NCBI GenBank assembly: GCA_008973525.1
Contig: WACJ01000251.1
Location: forward strand, 1 to 64,000
Length of the DNA stretch: 64,000 nucleotides
Direction of reading: 5' to 3'
DNA from: Stenopsyche tienmushanensis
Lineage: Eukaryota > Arthropoda > Insecta > Trichoptera > Stenopsychidae
Part shown: in pieces, positions 11,414 to 26,260 of the stretch
Layout of the letters: each line of letters begins with the position of its first letter
Numbering within the stretch: position 1 is the first letter of the stretch
The notes under the pieces: generated by a model
The model's input: only the letters and a program-made list of their open reading frames with translations
The model's database searches: none
Told to the model about the DNA's origin: nothing
Program-made: the position numbers and the translations under genes

Positions 11414-12823
11414 TTTTTTTTTTCCTGTGGGCGAGAAATTTTTCGCAAGACGCCCAGTAAAACTGGGTAGTGTGGGATTCACGATTGTTCGATCGTGCCT
11501 GCCCACTAAACCCGCCCTTGTCCTTCTCTGTCCTCCTGGTATTGTTTTCCACATTGCTTCAGGAGGACAGGTAGTCTGGCCTTAGGTGATTGGCCCTATT
11601 CTATTGTTGGAGAGGCTGTTGCGCTCTGCGTCTCTCTCTTTCACTGCCCTCTTTGGCGCTCAGAATCTCTTCCACGTATTCGCGCCAAAGGTCCCAGTTC
11701 TTCCTGCTCTCCATCATACTGTGGATCATGTTGTTGGCGTTGAGCTCGGCTACCCCGAGTGCTGGCAGTGGTGGCAATTGGCAGATGTTTCCTTGCCAAT
11801 CCGCTTTAAGTACGCTCTGAAACATCCGTGTCCGGTGAGCGCCTGAGTTAAGCGGTAGGTCGTTTCGCCGTATTTTCTGGCCCTCCACCGACTTACGACC
11901 GGTATAAGTCGGTGGGTCCATCTTCCTTTTGTGGACTGATCCCATCTCTGTTGCCAGGCTTCCTTCAGTTTCTGTTCATGTTTGTTGCAGTTTTTGGGAT
12001 CTTCATAGTCCAAGGCCCTCTTTTTTGCTAGGAGGTCCAGCGGCGGGATTCCTGCAATCACGAGCACCGCTTCTTCTGATACTGTTCTATATGCTGTGGT
12101 GACTCGGAGCGCTCCCTGCCGCTGGACCCCAGCCAGTTTTTTCCTATAACTCTCGTGAAGGAGTGACTCGTACCATATCGGGGCACCGTACAGAAGTATT
12201 GAATGGATAACCTCATTTATGATTTTCCTTCTGCACAGCTTTGGCCCTCCGACATTGGGCATGAGCCGTCCGAGCTCACTGGCCACCTTCTGCGCCTTCT
12301 GCGCAGTTGCTTCAATGTGTCTTCTGAAGGTCAGCTTGTTGTCCAAGAGGATCTCGAGGTATCTCAGCGATTTGCTGTATTCTACCTCGTGACCGTTCAC
12401 AACAAGCTTTTTGACCCTCGGTCTCCTTCTCCTGCTGCATATCATTGCCTCCGTTTTCTCCGCCGCTAGCTGCAGGCGACTCTCACGCATCCACGCGTTT
12501 ATTCTAGCGAGGGCTTCATTGCCCTTCGCTTCCATGTCCCACGGATGTTGGGCTGTCACCAGCAGCGCGACGTCGTCTGCGAAGGCAATGAGTTGTGCTC
12601 CTACTGGCATCTTGACCTCTAGTAGGCTATTGTACAGGACATTCCACAGGGTGGGTCCCAGGACGGACCCCTGTGGAACACCCATCTCCAGTTTCCTTTC
12701 TGTGTCGGTTTCATCGTGATGGACGCGTCGGTTTCTGAGATAATCGCTGACGAGCTCCTCGGCGTACTCAGGAACTTCGAAGTTTCTCCTGAGCGCGTCA
12801 GCGATTAGTTCCCAGCTGGCAGT
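11414..12823 (-). mobile_element. 5'-truncated R1-clade non-LTR retrotransposon
   Basis: The element lies on the minus strand. A poly(T) run at about 11411-11423 is its A tail. A 3' UTR and then reverse-transcriptase coding sequence follow, up to the truncation point at 12823, and identical 16-bp duplications flank it. GC content is much higher than its surroundings, as expected for a recent insertion into AT-rich DNA. Classic R1 elements insert into 28S rDNA; this copy sits in an intron, so it is either a non-specific R1-clade lineage or an off-target insertion. It retains only the second half of the polyprotein and is dead on arrival. Confidence 0.92.
11601..12823 (-). pseudogene. Partial reverse transcriptase of the R1-clade element
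   Basis: Translation on the minus strand enters in mid-RT (SWELIADALRRNFEVPEYAE) and shows the conserved blocks GVPQGSVLGPTLWN, then FADDVALLV with the catalytic Asp pair, then SLRYLEILLDNKLTF and the thumb and C-terminal region. The main frame (12823 to 11750) ends after CHHCQHSG. The usual downstream His and Cys of the C-terminal CCHC knuckle are missing. A second frame picks up ELNANNMIHSMMES through EYVEEILSAKEGSER to a stop at 11601. So there is a frameshift, and probably a small deletion, in the zinc knuckle. The 5' end of RT, the endonuclease and ORF1 are absent. Confidence 0.9.
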
Positions 12824-12839
12824 AACTTACTGAAGTTCT
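12824..12839. repeat. Target-site duplication, 5' side of the R1-clade insertion
   Basis: A perfect second copy of aacttactgaagttct (see 11398-11413). It abuts the truncated 5' end of the LINE. Confidence 0.9.
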
Positions 12840-15800
12840 AAATAATCAAGACCGGACTAAAATAAGCAGAAAACCAAGGGTTACTTACTCTTGCTTTGAA
12901 GTATCAACAATTATCAGCAAGCATCAAATGTTACCTTTTTAATAAAACTAAAATTGTTGCCTACGTACTGAAAAATATGTACTTCTTTATAATTTTAGAT
13001 GAAAAAGACAATAGAATTCAAGAACAAAATATTGTGCTTGAAAATATTAGTCAATCGCATTTCAAATAATTCAAAAACGAAAGCATTTTCACATCTCAAG
13101 CAATCAGTTACAACACTTGGACTATAAGTATTAGGAAATATTACACAAAATCAGACATTTCATATGAAAATCTAATCATATTTTTGATGTTATTTTACCG
13201 AATAAAATCCTATACATACCCGAAACGCTTGAATAAAAGACGAAATAAAATTCAAATCTAAAAAAATCTCGTAAATTGAAGTACACAATTCAAGCAAAAT
13301 AGGAGATATTTGGGTGAGTTTATGATTATATAGTATAATAAATCATTAAAATTATTAGTTGTTTATCTTTTTTATTAGCTTTTAGCATAAGCTATAAATT
13401 CTATTCAGGTTAAACCACAATAAAAATGCAATGTATCTTTGAGAGTGCCAATAATCTATGTAGCGCCAATGCTTTAATTCGTATTTTTCTTTCGAAAGAC
13501 AGAAAGCATAATTCGTTTAAATTGTGTCATTTAATTAAATTAAGAATTTTGCTGAACTTTTAATCTGTTCGCGGATGGTGACCCTAGGAGCTCTTTGAAA
13601 TTACTTAAAATTAAATTTGGGCTTCCCATACTGGATGGTGTATTCCAGACGGCCAAGTGCGAGCCGCATTAATTAATTCAGAACCGCAAGCCTGCGGTTG
13701 GTGACCTCTGAGGGCTGTACACTTGTAACTGCTGAAAATCTATCGAACTGAACAGACAGAATACATCAAGTAATGAAGTTTTCAAATTGTCTTACTCATC
13801 AGAAATCAATTTGAAGTTTACGAGTGATTGTTGTTGGTATACCGAACCCCTGCTTTTATTTTCCTCCGCAACCCCCCCGATACCAATTTGTGTATGGCAA
13901 ATGCACCGATCGTTAGTGGCTCGGCTTCGGAGTTATTTCTTGGATTTTATGCCTTTCTGGAGCGCTTTGAGCTTTCGCAGCGTATCAATTTGAAAAAGGC
14001 TTCGATCAGCTTTAATACGTCCCACTGATTCATATCGAGCTTTTGAAATCCTCCCGCTGCAGAGCTACAACAATCGGATAATTTATATGGCGATTAAATT
14101 ACAGAATCGCACCGATAAAATTTTAGCAGGCACATAATAAAATGGAACCTCCGCGAAATAAAATGAATTGATGTTTCTATTCTAGTGGCCCATAAAACTA
14201 CTTAAATGTTGAATTTAGCGTAGGGAATAAACGTTAAATAGGTTTTATGGCCGCACCATTGAATTATTCTCACCGCCCATACTCAAACATTGGATTTCCG
14301 AAACTCATAAAAACTATTGTAAAGAACTATATCGGCTGTGACCACAGACAAAAGATTTAAACACTAATTTTTCACGTGGACAAATTTGTATCCATTTAAA
14401 ATATTTTTTTATGAAATATTACCACAGCGTTAGTGTTATAGAACTGTAAGATTAACTAGAAGTATTAATACATTCATTTTAAAAGCCTTACTTCATAAGC
14501 ATTGAATAAGCTATTCAAAAAGATTCGTTTTGTGCAAATTAAGCCTAAATTTAAGCTCTAAATAATTACTATATTTTGAATCTATTCTTATTCTATAGTC
14601 ATTAACATTTTTAAGATAAATGCATATTTTAAATGCGCTTCTGAGAATAAAATCACTACTATTTCAACCCAAATATCTCATCATACCACCCCCGTATGAT
14701 ACCTGCATATCATTTTAAATGCATCTCTTAATGAAAGGTAGTTCAAATATATACTAGAACTAATAAGATGTGGAAATTTAAGGAAAATAGAAAAAAAAAC
14801 CTAAAACAAACATAATTTAACTACAGTTAACATTAATTAAAGCATGCATCGTCGCAAGAAATTCATATTTCTTTATGAAAACATCATTTAATTAAAGAAT
14901 TTAAGGACTCTTCGAATATTTTTTAGAGAATTTGTGTTTATTTTGAAAATTAACAGATCTTACTTTATCCAGTCTAATTGTGAAATTTATATTTATTTTT
15001 AAAAACTATTTTATCCTAAAAATTCATAGAGACTAAAATAATGTTTTGTCTGTCTAACTGCAATGGAATTTTAACAAAAAAATAATTATATCCCCCTATT
15101 ATTATGTAATTTTAAGAATACCGTTTAAGAGATCATCCCACTTTATCACGTCCAAAAATTGTGGGTTTTTTTTATGTCATCATTCGATTGTACATATCTC
15201 TAAGAATGTCGTCCATAATTTTGGTGAAGAAATTCGGATTATTTCAATGATTTACAGCTAATTCGCGAAATGCGCTCGAAACAATTACTCCATCCAGATT
15301 GCGCCCCAACGGCTCTGAGACTGCTGCGGTCGCAGACTTGCCCCTATACCTGCTTTTATTTGAAGACCAGAGGTTCTTGTTAGGGACCTTTCTTATCTTT
15401 GTTCTAGTAAGGGAGGAAATTAAATTTAAAAAAATATTAACGCAGGTTTAAAAATGACGAATAAGCAAGTGGAAAGTAAGGGCACAAAAAGAAAGAGCCT
15501 AATTATTATGACTTAGCTATTTGCCAAAATTCTGACTTTATAGAAAATTTGAGAAATACTGATTTCGACTAATGAAGTTCTTCAGCATTTACATTGTCTG
15601 GAAAGCGCAGATTCTTGGTGCGAATTGCAGAAACATGCAACTACAAAATCATTATATTGTACAAGCACCCTCCTTCTCTCAACGAAGAAGTTCAATAAAT
15701 CTTAAGATCCATTTGAGTCTTGGTTCGAATTATCTAAACTTGGATATGTTAAAAAAAAATGATCCAAGAACCTAATACAAATCCAATTTATACAACAACA

Positions 15801-18224
15801 TTTTTATATAAGTAAATTTTCTAACGTCATTGATAGCATCTTAAAAAATTCATATTTAAAGGAACATTCTGAGATATTTTCATTTGAAATAAACAATTTA
15901 AATAACTTAAAGAATAATTTTGTACGTTTCTATTAAAATTTGATACAATGCATATACAATCTATAATATCTTATACTAGAATTAGGTAAACTAGAAGAAA
16001 TTTTGTTTGGATACATAATGAAATATAGACAAAAAATCTAAAACATTTCTTGAAATTGCAAATATATTTAATTGGGTGCGACTAAATGCCTCTGGTTCCA
16101 TTTGGAAGTCACGTTTCAGTCTATATAATTGGACAGCGACGTCCTTAAAAGTCTTCACAAAATCTCCATCAATACATTCATCTATCTTATGCGCTTAGTA
16201 AGGAGAAGAGCTTTTATTCATTTCTGTTATGGATTTTTAATCATGGGTAACATTATAAGCAAACTTTTTGTATAATTTGCATATTTAAAAAAAAACCTAT
16301 AAAAGTTCTTAATAGAAGCTTAATCTTATAACGAAATGCATAAGGCGCATTCAACCTATGCAACGACCAAGTTCGTGCTGATTCACGGGTCGCTCAGATT
16401 AAAATTAGAATATCATTTTCCGGAAACTTTCCAACGTATTCCTATTAAAATACATTTTAAATATACGCCATTCAAAGTCCATCTTGATAACGCCGTTTTA
16501 ATTAAGAACCGCATGCCCCACATTAATCGCTTAATACGTATGCAAATTTTGGGTTAATATCATCCCTTTCTAATTCGGGATGATTCACAATTTTATTCCG
16601 TTCGTTTGATATCAATATTATCGGTATTAAATATGAAATTAATTGAACAGCGACATGAGGCCCGATGTACAAATAAATTATATACAATACGCAGCGACGG
16701 AGCCTTTCCAAGTTGCGATGTAGCTTATGTTTCTGCTAATACAATTAATAAGGCTTTAGTTTACAAACTGCTTAATCCGCATTTTGGCCCTCCCTTTGAA
16801 TAATTGCGTCCAGACTGGAAACACTCGGAATTATTTAATTAAATTGAATATCATAAGAAAATGATGGTGGCGATATTAATTTGGCCGAAATTGGAGCAAA
16901 TTAATGCACCGCAAAGCTGGTCATAAGTGGTTCGTTTCAATATAACATGGATAATTACAACAAATTCAAATTCTTAAATATTATTTTACTTTAACAAAAT
17001 TCAGTCATTTTTATCGAATCACAGCTAAGGAAGCATTTTTTTAATACGAACGAGAGTTGTGAATTTTTTGCTAAAAATAATGTAATGATCGAATTTTTAC
17101 ATTTCCCTTGTTTTCCAGCGTGAAAATGATCCACTTTTGAAGTAAATTATGATTTGAAATTATAAATAAGTGCTTTGTACCATAGTCTAATGATTTTTTT
17201 TTTGAATCATCATTAACAATAGAAATATTCTCTAGTATTATATATTATTATGTATTAGGGGTACCCGACGAAAATAAATATATAAATTATGAATTATATA
17301 TTCTCTCTCGATAAGTATAACTTTTTTCCATCTTTTTCGTAATTCTATATCGAATGAAGCTCACCCGACGTATATAAATGTTTTTTCAAAGTTTATCGAC
17401 AACACCAGTCATTATATCGTCAAAGCTCCAACTGAAACGTTGAGCTTTGTCGATTCTTTCAATTGTCCCGGTGGCAATTCCGTTTATCTGCATTTCCTCA
17501 ATTGCAACTGCATGCAATTGAGGTCATCGAAGGTTTTTAACAAACTGTGACGCTCTGCCATCAACTCTTCGACGTATTTTTGTGCCCGTTCTATTTTCAA
17601 TTTTTGCTGCATTATTTCTTTTTTTCCAATGTACAGGGTTTTTCAATTCGTTTCGCCGTCTGCACACAAAAGATAACCGCACGGTTTCAACCCCCCAATC
17701 CGCCTCATCGCATATTTCACGACGTGCCATTTATGATTTCTTCGTGCGAATATGATTTTATTTAATTTTGAATTAAATTTTTATTTTCAGCGCTTCTCCT
17801 CGCGATACTACTCGAACTGTTCTCTACATGGTATTCAGCAAGTTCGGCACAATTCTTGCGAGCAGACATACATCTAGCAGTTTACTTCAAAAATATCGAT
17901 CCCTTCAATTCCATATCTCCTTATTTATAACAAATCGACTGAATATCTTTAAATTTTCATAATGAAACATCATAAATTAACTCTTATACTGATGCGTAAA
18001 TCGTTCAATCAAAGCGCAAAACAAAAATAAGTATCACTATCTTATATTCTATGCATTAAAATCTCAAAATAAAGATAGGGAATCTGCGACTTTTTGACCG
18101 ATTCCTAATTTTATATAACGATTTATTCCATAAATACTTTTTGAAATATAAAGATTTAATTTTTGTAATGAAATTTTTAAAGGTGCGGTAGGGCTAATTA
18201 GCTTAAACGTCACGAAAAGTGAAA

Positions 18225-18244
18225 CTCTCTCTCTCTCTCTCTCT
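18225..18244. repeat. (CT)10 microsatellite
   Basis: Twenty bases of perfect CT repeat. It lies inside a short segment that shares the motif tgcggtaggg and a nearby gtgaaact with 53850-53920, so it may have expanded within a dispersed repeat. Confidence 0.85.
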
Positions 18245-21200
18245 GTGCAGAACTAAAAGCTAAGAAGATTATCATATATAATTTATCGTATCAATATTTC
18301 TCAAAATAAATATAAATATACAAATCGACCAATAAATTAATATTCGTCCCGTTTAAACACGAAGATATTCAGTCTTTCCCGCCTCTAATCCCATCCGGAA
18401 AGAAACCATCCCAAAAACGCTAATCTGCGGCATCAGCAATTTTTAACAATTTTTCTCACTAATTTTTAAAAGGTATGTCTTAGGGGTCACTTCTTCAAAT
18501 TCTTACACCCTACCCGAAATTTAGGATGTTTTATCTAGCACGGAGCACCAATGTAAATCTAAATCACCAACAGCCTTCATCCATTTGAACAGCACTCGAT
18601 ACCAATCTTTGATCGATCACACCAATCTATACCATTCTCAAAGTATTTTAAAAAACTCTATCGGCAATCGGTTGATATTTCGCATCCCGAAATATCGACC
18701 GATGGTCAATATCCATACCTGACAATGTTTTAACATATCGTCCTTATTTCCGTTGATGTTTAGGCAATGTGGCGTCCAGCATCTGGCTATTGATATATTT
18801 GTGATATGAACCTTCCTTTGTACAAGTCTATATTAACCAATCTCTTTTTACAGTAAAACCTCTGCTTTCCTTGCCTCTATTGCTGTATTTTTCATAAGAC
18901 ATTGAATGTGTGTTGCTATTATAACTTTAATATAATGTAGCTTAAGTATATATATTGTATCATCATTGGTTTTCCATCATTTGTATAGTTGAAGTTGTGC
19001 CGTATTTATCATCCTAATTAGTGTAATGCTCGCAAGTAGTTACATTTTTAAAAGATTTTCGAAGAACTGTAACTACACTGATATCCATTCTGTTATAAAT
19101 TTTCCTTGGCATGGTCCCGATTTGATTTGTTTGAGGCTGAATTTGCAGATTTGTGAGCAGCTTAAGGAAGCCAAAAGGCGCTATTTTCTAATGTAAACTT
19201 TAATAATCATGCATTCAATATATTGTTTTAGATTAATTTAAAGATGCTGATTTTCAAGAATATAATTTTTAATGCAAATCAGCATCATTTTTATTTGTAA
19301 TTGATGAATTATCCTTGTGATGAATGCCAAGAATGTCAAACGTAATTTCGTTTCATCCGATTTCTATGAAAAATTAACCAAGATTATGTTTCTTTTATAT
19401 GTTTGGAACTGTAACATAGGATCTTTCATTTTTTTTTTAAATATTAAGTATTTATATAAAATACATATACACTTAGACTATCCATTCTGATGCATTTATA
19501 GTGCCAGTTTTTTCTTCAAAAAATAATCAAAAACTTAATAAAATAACTTTTTATAATCAATCTACATCAAGAGAATTGTCGCTAACCGCACTAGAACAAT
19601 GAATAACAATCTGAGTATGTCAAATATAAAACCAATATGTTTTGCAGCAAAATAACACATTCCCGTCGGGTTACGCAAATGTGCGTTTTTCGGGTACTAT
19701 CAGTAGATACGGGAAACGCAACTAGGCATCTTTAGCCATGTGATTCATTTATTTTAAAAATAGTCTAAAGCGTTAAATTTCTGATAAAAAATACCTTCAC
19801 ACACTTAACACACACAATAGTTTGACTAAATCACTTGGATTTGATTCTTATTTAAAGACGCACCTGTGCGTTTTTAGCCAATATACACTACTTAAGACAG
19901 GTTTAATTATATTCTATAAATCATAAAATATTTTTTATTACACTGATACACGCACCACAATTTAAATTTGCTGCTGTTTCTATATTTCTATACAGTGAGA
20001 TTATCTAAACATTGTCTACATTTTTTTTCCTAAAATTTACAAATAAATCCCGCGTTAGGCAAAAGACAATGACGTGCATCGCCCGACGGGAATGTGTTAA
20101 GACTTATGATAAGAAATGGGTACTTGGATATTTTTTTCGGTCAAATACCTGTTTTTTTCTACTAGACTACAAACGACGCAATCTGACTTATACCATATGA
20201 TAATGACAATTCATTTCTTCTTGCACCGTATTGTAACTTCGTTAGGGCCGATACGAAAAGCTTTTAACGACTTACGCCCTTCGCAACTGGCAGACTCCAT
20301 AATTTCTCACTAAATTTGCGATTAGAAAGGTGGCTGTTTACACAGGTGAGTGTGTGTATAATATTATTTGTCTCCCTTTTATCGGATTTATCCCCCGGAG
20401 CGGTTGTCACCCCCGCAGCCAAGTTGGTTTTCGTCCTTTCGGTTCTTCGTCATCAAAGTGCCCATCCAAATGTATGCAAATTGGCTGAAATTCACGCTCG
20501 ATCGTCTATCAGACGAGGCCCAGATGACGCCGAAACCTGCCCTGATAGTAGCTAGGGATTCACCTTCGAAACCCATTTCCGTCACAATATTATAATCGAA
20601 GTGAGGTGTACGCAAAACAACCTTGTTCAGAGCCTCTTATTCAACTGCGCCTGAAAGCGTTTATTTCTGGCAGAGTGAACTCGCCCTATGAAAAGAAATT
20701 TATGTGATGAATAAAATATTTTTCATATTATCAGGTCACCCGTAAAATAATTTCATCTTTATATATCACATAACGCAGAGAGAAATGTATTTGGAATTAT
20801 TTTTTTCCATTGGAATTGATATTAATACGGGTGGTTGGGAGCTCGACAACAAAATACCATCTTGAATGAAAATCATTTGGATATAACCACTCGAAATATT
20901 TTATGAACTTCATCAACATTCGCTTGAAAAACGCATGATTTGAATGTAAATTTTTGAACAAAAAAATAATAGCATAAATTCACGAATAAGATTGATTCTA
21001 AAATCCCTTATGAAATAAATTCTGGGAATTTTATGATTGACTTGATACGCAAATATTTGCCTCCCTTTTTATTTCAGATCGTTAAAATTGTACAATTCTC
21101 TCACATAAAATAATAATTTTTTAAAGACTATTTTATATTCTTATTTATTCATAAAAATTGGTATTTTTATTTAATATAGCAAATAATTGCAAAAATACAA

Positions 21201-24200
21201 TACGTGATCGTTTATTTAATCTCAATTTTAATCAATTCAGCTGGGCTTAAATGCTTTATATACTTTTCCTATGATGTAAATAACCTTTTGAATGTCATCC
21301 CCTATAGATTTGCTTTCATAAGCCCCAGAAAATAGAACTAGGTTTCGTACAAATTAGCAAATTTACAACATAAATATAAATTGGCAATAATTTAACCTAT
21401 TCTAAAATATCAATTCGAATCCTTATTATCCTTTAATTCGATTTTTAAAAAAATAAATGTTTAATTAGAACATCTTTAATATCTTAAATTATCTTTCCCA
21501 AAAAAACCAGAGATTAGGCGAATGTATTTTCGTGGGAAAGCTCAAATTTTAATGCAAGGCTTCCTATAAATTTCTTCTTGAATATTTGCAAAGAAGCATC
21601 CTGAACAAAAGCAACTATCGTTTTCTTTATCTGATCCTCTCCATCTTGCGATGTCTCTTCTCCAGTCCGTTAGTTGAATTTTCTCAGGTGACTAGGAGAA
21701 TTGAGAGCCCATGATAATGTCATATTATCATCACCATTGTTCAACCACATACAGTCCTTTGCATAACTAAGATCTATTCAATATACATTTACAGGAAATA
21801 GTCACATCGATATCATGTATCGCATATTACCCTCCTCGTGTGCTCAATATGATGGCAGCATGAGCTTTGAGATTTGTTTGCGAAAAAAATGTATCAAAGC
21901 ATGTTAGAAGCTTTCCTTGGAAGGTAGTGAAATACTTTCTGTAATATATGGAGTTCAACCTGTAAGAACTAAGATGAAGATATGTTGGTTGGGTGAAAAA
22001 CGTGACACTCAAGAAATGCATCTAAGAATCACCCATAAACTCTGGAAATATGTATTCTCGATTTCACATAGCTATTATTGGAATTCGAGCTGAAAATGTA
22101 TTTGATAAAAAAACGCAAAAGTATATATAAACTTCCCCTCAAATGATTGCAATGACCTTTAAAATATTTTATTTTACTCTTGAAGATATTAAGCTTATTT
22201 GTTTCATACAGATCGATTTGTTGGAAGCGCTCTGTTTTAATATTAAATGCGAAAGTTTCCATAATGGAAACCATATAAAAGTTTCCCACTATTCTCTAGC
22301 AAATATTCTCGACTCTTCTGAAAATTTTTCGAAAATCCAATACATTGTTGTATGAATTTAAGCACGATGGGAAGCATAATTTCCGAAGACAAAAGTTTTA
22401 ATACGAAACTTTCGTTATCGACTGAACATCTCGTTTAATTCAAATTATCTTCGGAGGTGTCTGAAAGAGACATTTTGTTTCTCACAACTTATTATTAGGC
22501 AAAATTTGCCATAAATGCCGACAACCAAACAATGACCCATTGTAGCAGGAAGTCGTTTTATAGGCAATTTAATTTTGAAATTTCCCTAAAGCTTAACGAG
22601 AAGATGCCGAGTATACTTTAGTGGCATTCCGACCAAATCAAACGCTCTATTTTGAATCTTACTGCAAATTAAATTTATTATTTCGAATTTAATTATTTAT
22701 CAAAGGGTTGTATTTTGCCAGAATAAATTATAGTGTCGCGCGAACTTTATTAATATTAATTTCCCTTTGATTCGTTTTAAAAATGAAAACGATTTTATAC
22801 ACGACTATTTGAACAAATGCTTAATCATAAACGACCTTATCATCAAAAATCATCATTAATTCACCACATGAGCTAGCATGCCAAATATTATACATCAATT
22901 ACATGATAAAAAAGTATTCTTGAATCCAAAAGATCTTTTGCTATATTATAAACAACATTTATAGCTCATAAAAAGTGGACATAGATTTCCGTTAAGTATT
23001 TGAAACTGATTTAATGCTCATGCCTGAAGGAAATTGGGATATAAATTTTATAGCCAGGAGTGGTATGTAGGAATTTATATTTAAAATGATAATACTTTGT
23101 GTCTATAAATTTCCCATCCTACTTCGTTGTGGTAAGAATCTGGAAATCGGCCAAAGAAACTACTAAATAACTTGAAGTAATTGGAAACGTGGGTGTATCG
23201 TTTATTCAACTGAATGATGAAGTACTTCAAATAATAAAGAAAGGATTTAAAAAATCAGCTTAAATAATAAATTGGAGTGCTTCGATGAAGTAATATTAGA
23301 ACAAGGGTATAAATTATTAGAGCTCATAAATACAAAGAACCAATAAATATAAACACATAAAGCGCCCCTCGTATACGAAATATGATATTGACACGATATG
23401 AAAAAAACATCAACAATACAATTCTAACATTATTATTTCAATAAAGATGTAATTATGCCTATTTTTTGTCAGTTTGTCCCGCGGGAACGCTACAAAAAAC
23501 ACAAATCTTATTACAATCAATCATGTTAATTTAACATAGGATTAAGAGTTCGTTTATTATTATCGGAGATTAAACCATTATTCATATAAACTCCCATTTC
23601 ACAACGGTTATAAATTATCGATCTATTTTGCTAAAAAAAATATGAACTTAAATAAAAATACGTAATCAGGTACTATTTCATGTCATTTTCGTTATAAATA
23701 CGTCTGTCCCCTGATGAAATCTGAAAATTCCATATCAAGTGAATATAGAAGATGTATTTTTCCTTCCTTCCAATTTAAATCCTGAATGTTTTTGCCGTAT
23801 GATTCTGAGGTCCTCAAAAAGTCTTTATGGGACCCTCCTATGACCCAAGCTTTATATTGGTCTCGCTATTCGGGACTTTGTCAATCTGCTCCATTCCATA
23901 TCCGCGAGGACACGGTCTTTCTCCACTTCTTGCGGCCACTTGAACTTTAAGCGCAAGGGAAAACTAGCTAAAGATTTTAATTTAACTTTAACATCCTTGG
24001 AGCAAGATAAGTATATAGATACGTTTTAAAAGTAAAACTACTTAACAAAATAATTAAGGAAAAATAATAATGTTTATTATATGGGATAGGGAAAAGTTTT
24101 GAGTCTCGCTCGTAACCCCGAAAAATGTGCGATCTCACTGATTGTTATCAGCCACTAAAAAGGACCTCTACGACCCGATGGAGATCATATAAAGCCCCTT

Positions 24201-25654
24201 AGATACATTTTTCCTCAAAATTCTTGCAGAAAAATGTCTTGAAATTGAAGTGAGTGGCCACAAATTTTTCGTGTCAATTTGGTCCGAATTTCGGACCGCT
24301 GATACATCAAAAGAGCGTCTCGTGATCAAACGTCATGCCCGAACATATCCACAAAACATAGTCTGCATCCATGAACGGATTTACATACGTTATTTGTAAA
24401 GTAAAAATGATCAGTTCAAAAATCAACGAGATTGAATCAAGTTATCACTTACACACGCGTATATATAAATTTTGCATCAATTTAATAGAAATTTTCACAG
24501 ATTTCTTTTAGGAGTGAATTTAATCCTTTCTGCCTTCTTCCACGAATTATATCGCCATCCGTACGTATATATCCTGCACGTATCGTCGTTGTACGGAGTG
24601 TTCCTTTTGAGAGCTGCAAATTGGGTATCTTGGAGTGAATTTAAGCGCGACTCCGTAGCCTGAAAGGTCAAAGTGAGTTTTTATTTTACTTTTTGAGGAA
24701 GTGCAAAAAGCAATTTTCAATTAAATCGAGCGCTTTAAAAGAGGATACGTCAGAAATGCAATTTAGAAGTCGACCACAGAGCACATTACGGCTCTTTCCG
24801 ACAGCCGCCGCCTGAATTATGACAACTCCAGAGTCCTCAGGGGGTGGGAAATTGCCAGGGAGATATTTCAAATCTCCATCATTTTCACCTGGACACGTAG
24901 ATCTCTATGCCATGTACACGGGCTGAGCTCAAATTACTGCAGCGCTTTGGCGAGTCGCAATTTTATTTATGTACGAAAACCGACTTGTTTTTGGAGCGCA
25001 TCAAAAGTAAAAATATATTTTATAAATTTAAAGTGCGCTCCGAAAGAACTTTGGTCGTATTTTTTAAAAATGCCATCGTAAAGTATGAGTTGTGACCTCG
25101 TTGAAATTTAGCACTTTTGCGGCCCACCTATGTCCGCATATAATACTCTGATGTAGCTCAAAATATAACGCATTTTCAACTATTATACTATGGATAATTG
25201 AACAATTTTTATATTAAATTTTACAAAATTTTAGATAATAAGGAAAAGTTCGGAAGCGGATGTTTTACCTACGTCCGGACTTACCTACGTACCTACGTTT
25301 CAGACAACGGAGCCGCACAATACTATAATTTTAAATAAAGCAAAAATTTTAAATTTATCAAAAGTCACCAATGCCTCCAATAAAAATTACATTTTCAATA
25401 TCATAATTCAGCGATATCAGATGCAATGTGATTACACAGTTCCAAATTATAATTTTCATCCAAATTTCGGTTAGTTTTGATGATTTATTTCCTATTTTAT
25501 CCAAAATATCTCGATACGTACTCCTTATGAAATTTAAAAAAAATGCTTTAAAAAACCGCATAACTTCGAAATCGCACAAAAAGAGATTTGAATGTACATA
25601 TATTAAACAACAACTGTGTTAGATTTGTGATTTAAGTATTTTTAATAGTCGTGC

Positions 25655-25760
25655 TTCTCGCGGCCAGATCTCTCTCTCATTGTTAATAAAAAAGTTATCT
25701 ACGATGAGAGACTTTCTATTCGATGCTCATCCAGCTCCATCCCACCACTCGGCTACATAA
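25655..25760 (+). mobile_element. Second LTR-like fragment
   Basis: The segment from ccagatctctctctc to ctattcgatgctcatccagc aligns with 8243-8330 of the first LTR-like block, with substitutions and small gaps. After ggctaca it continues as taacggtccgagagtagaac, which resembles sequence just inside an LTR. It is too short and diverged to name the superfamily; gypsy and BEL are both possible. Confidence 0.35.
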
Positions 25761-25989
25761 CGGTCCGAGAGTAGAACGGACCCGCGTGCAAGGTCCATGG
25801 GTTGGATCAAAGATATCACATTAGGATCCAAAAATTTTGCAACCATAAGTCCATTTTATTTAATTAAAACACGAGAACAGACATTCTTAATTAAATAAAA
25901 TGATGGGAAAAGTTTTGGTATTTAAATCATCCTTATCGCTTAAAGATTTTTGTTTCTTTAATCTTGACCCCTGTATAATACCTCATATA

Positions 25990-26076
25990 TTGTTAGGAAG
26001 TTGTCTCATTATCCGAGTATCACAGCTTTTTTTTATTAACCGGATAATCCACACTCAGATAATCGAGAGTACACTG
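25990..26076. mobile_element. Remnant pogo/Tigger-like terminal region
   Basis: On the minus strand, next to a TA at 26077-26078, the sequence reads cagtgtactctcgattatct, the form of pogo/Tigger terminal repeats. A second, inverted version of its core (ctcattatccgagt) lies about 60 bases away at 26010-26025. The unit is therefore a small fold-back remnant. The left outer end cannot be read. Confidence 0.4.
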
Positions 26077-26100
26077 TATATTAATAATATATTGAAGTGA

Positions 26101-26260
26101 CTTTTAGCAATCCCTTTCGTGGGACTATTTCCAACCATTTTAACATAGTTTTTCATTGCATTGGTTTTAAAAATGTGCTCACTAAGCACGTCTCCTGTAG
26201 ATTTGAACCCATGACGATTGAGTTACTATTTCTACCGCTTAATCTCGGGGACTACCTTTT
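26101..26260 (-). repeat. tRNA-derived SINE, copy 2
   Basis: The reverse complement starts ggtagtccccgagattaagc, has a clear B-box-like gggttcaaatct, and ends atggttggaaatagtcccac and gaaagggattgctaaaag. It matches 1464-1626 end to end. This copy has the better preserved tRNA-like head. Confidence 0.7.

Noticed and set aside
11586..12719. Several plus-strand ORFs
   Set aside because: They are shadows of the minus-strand R1-clade reverse transcriptase.
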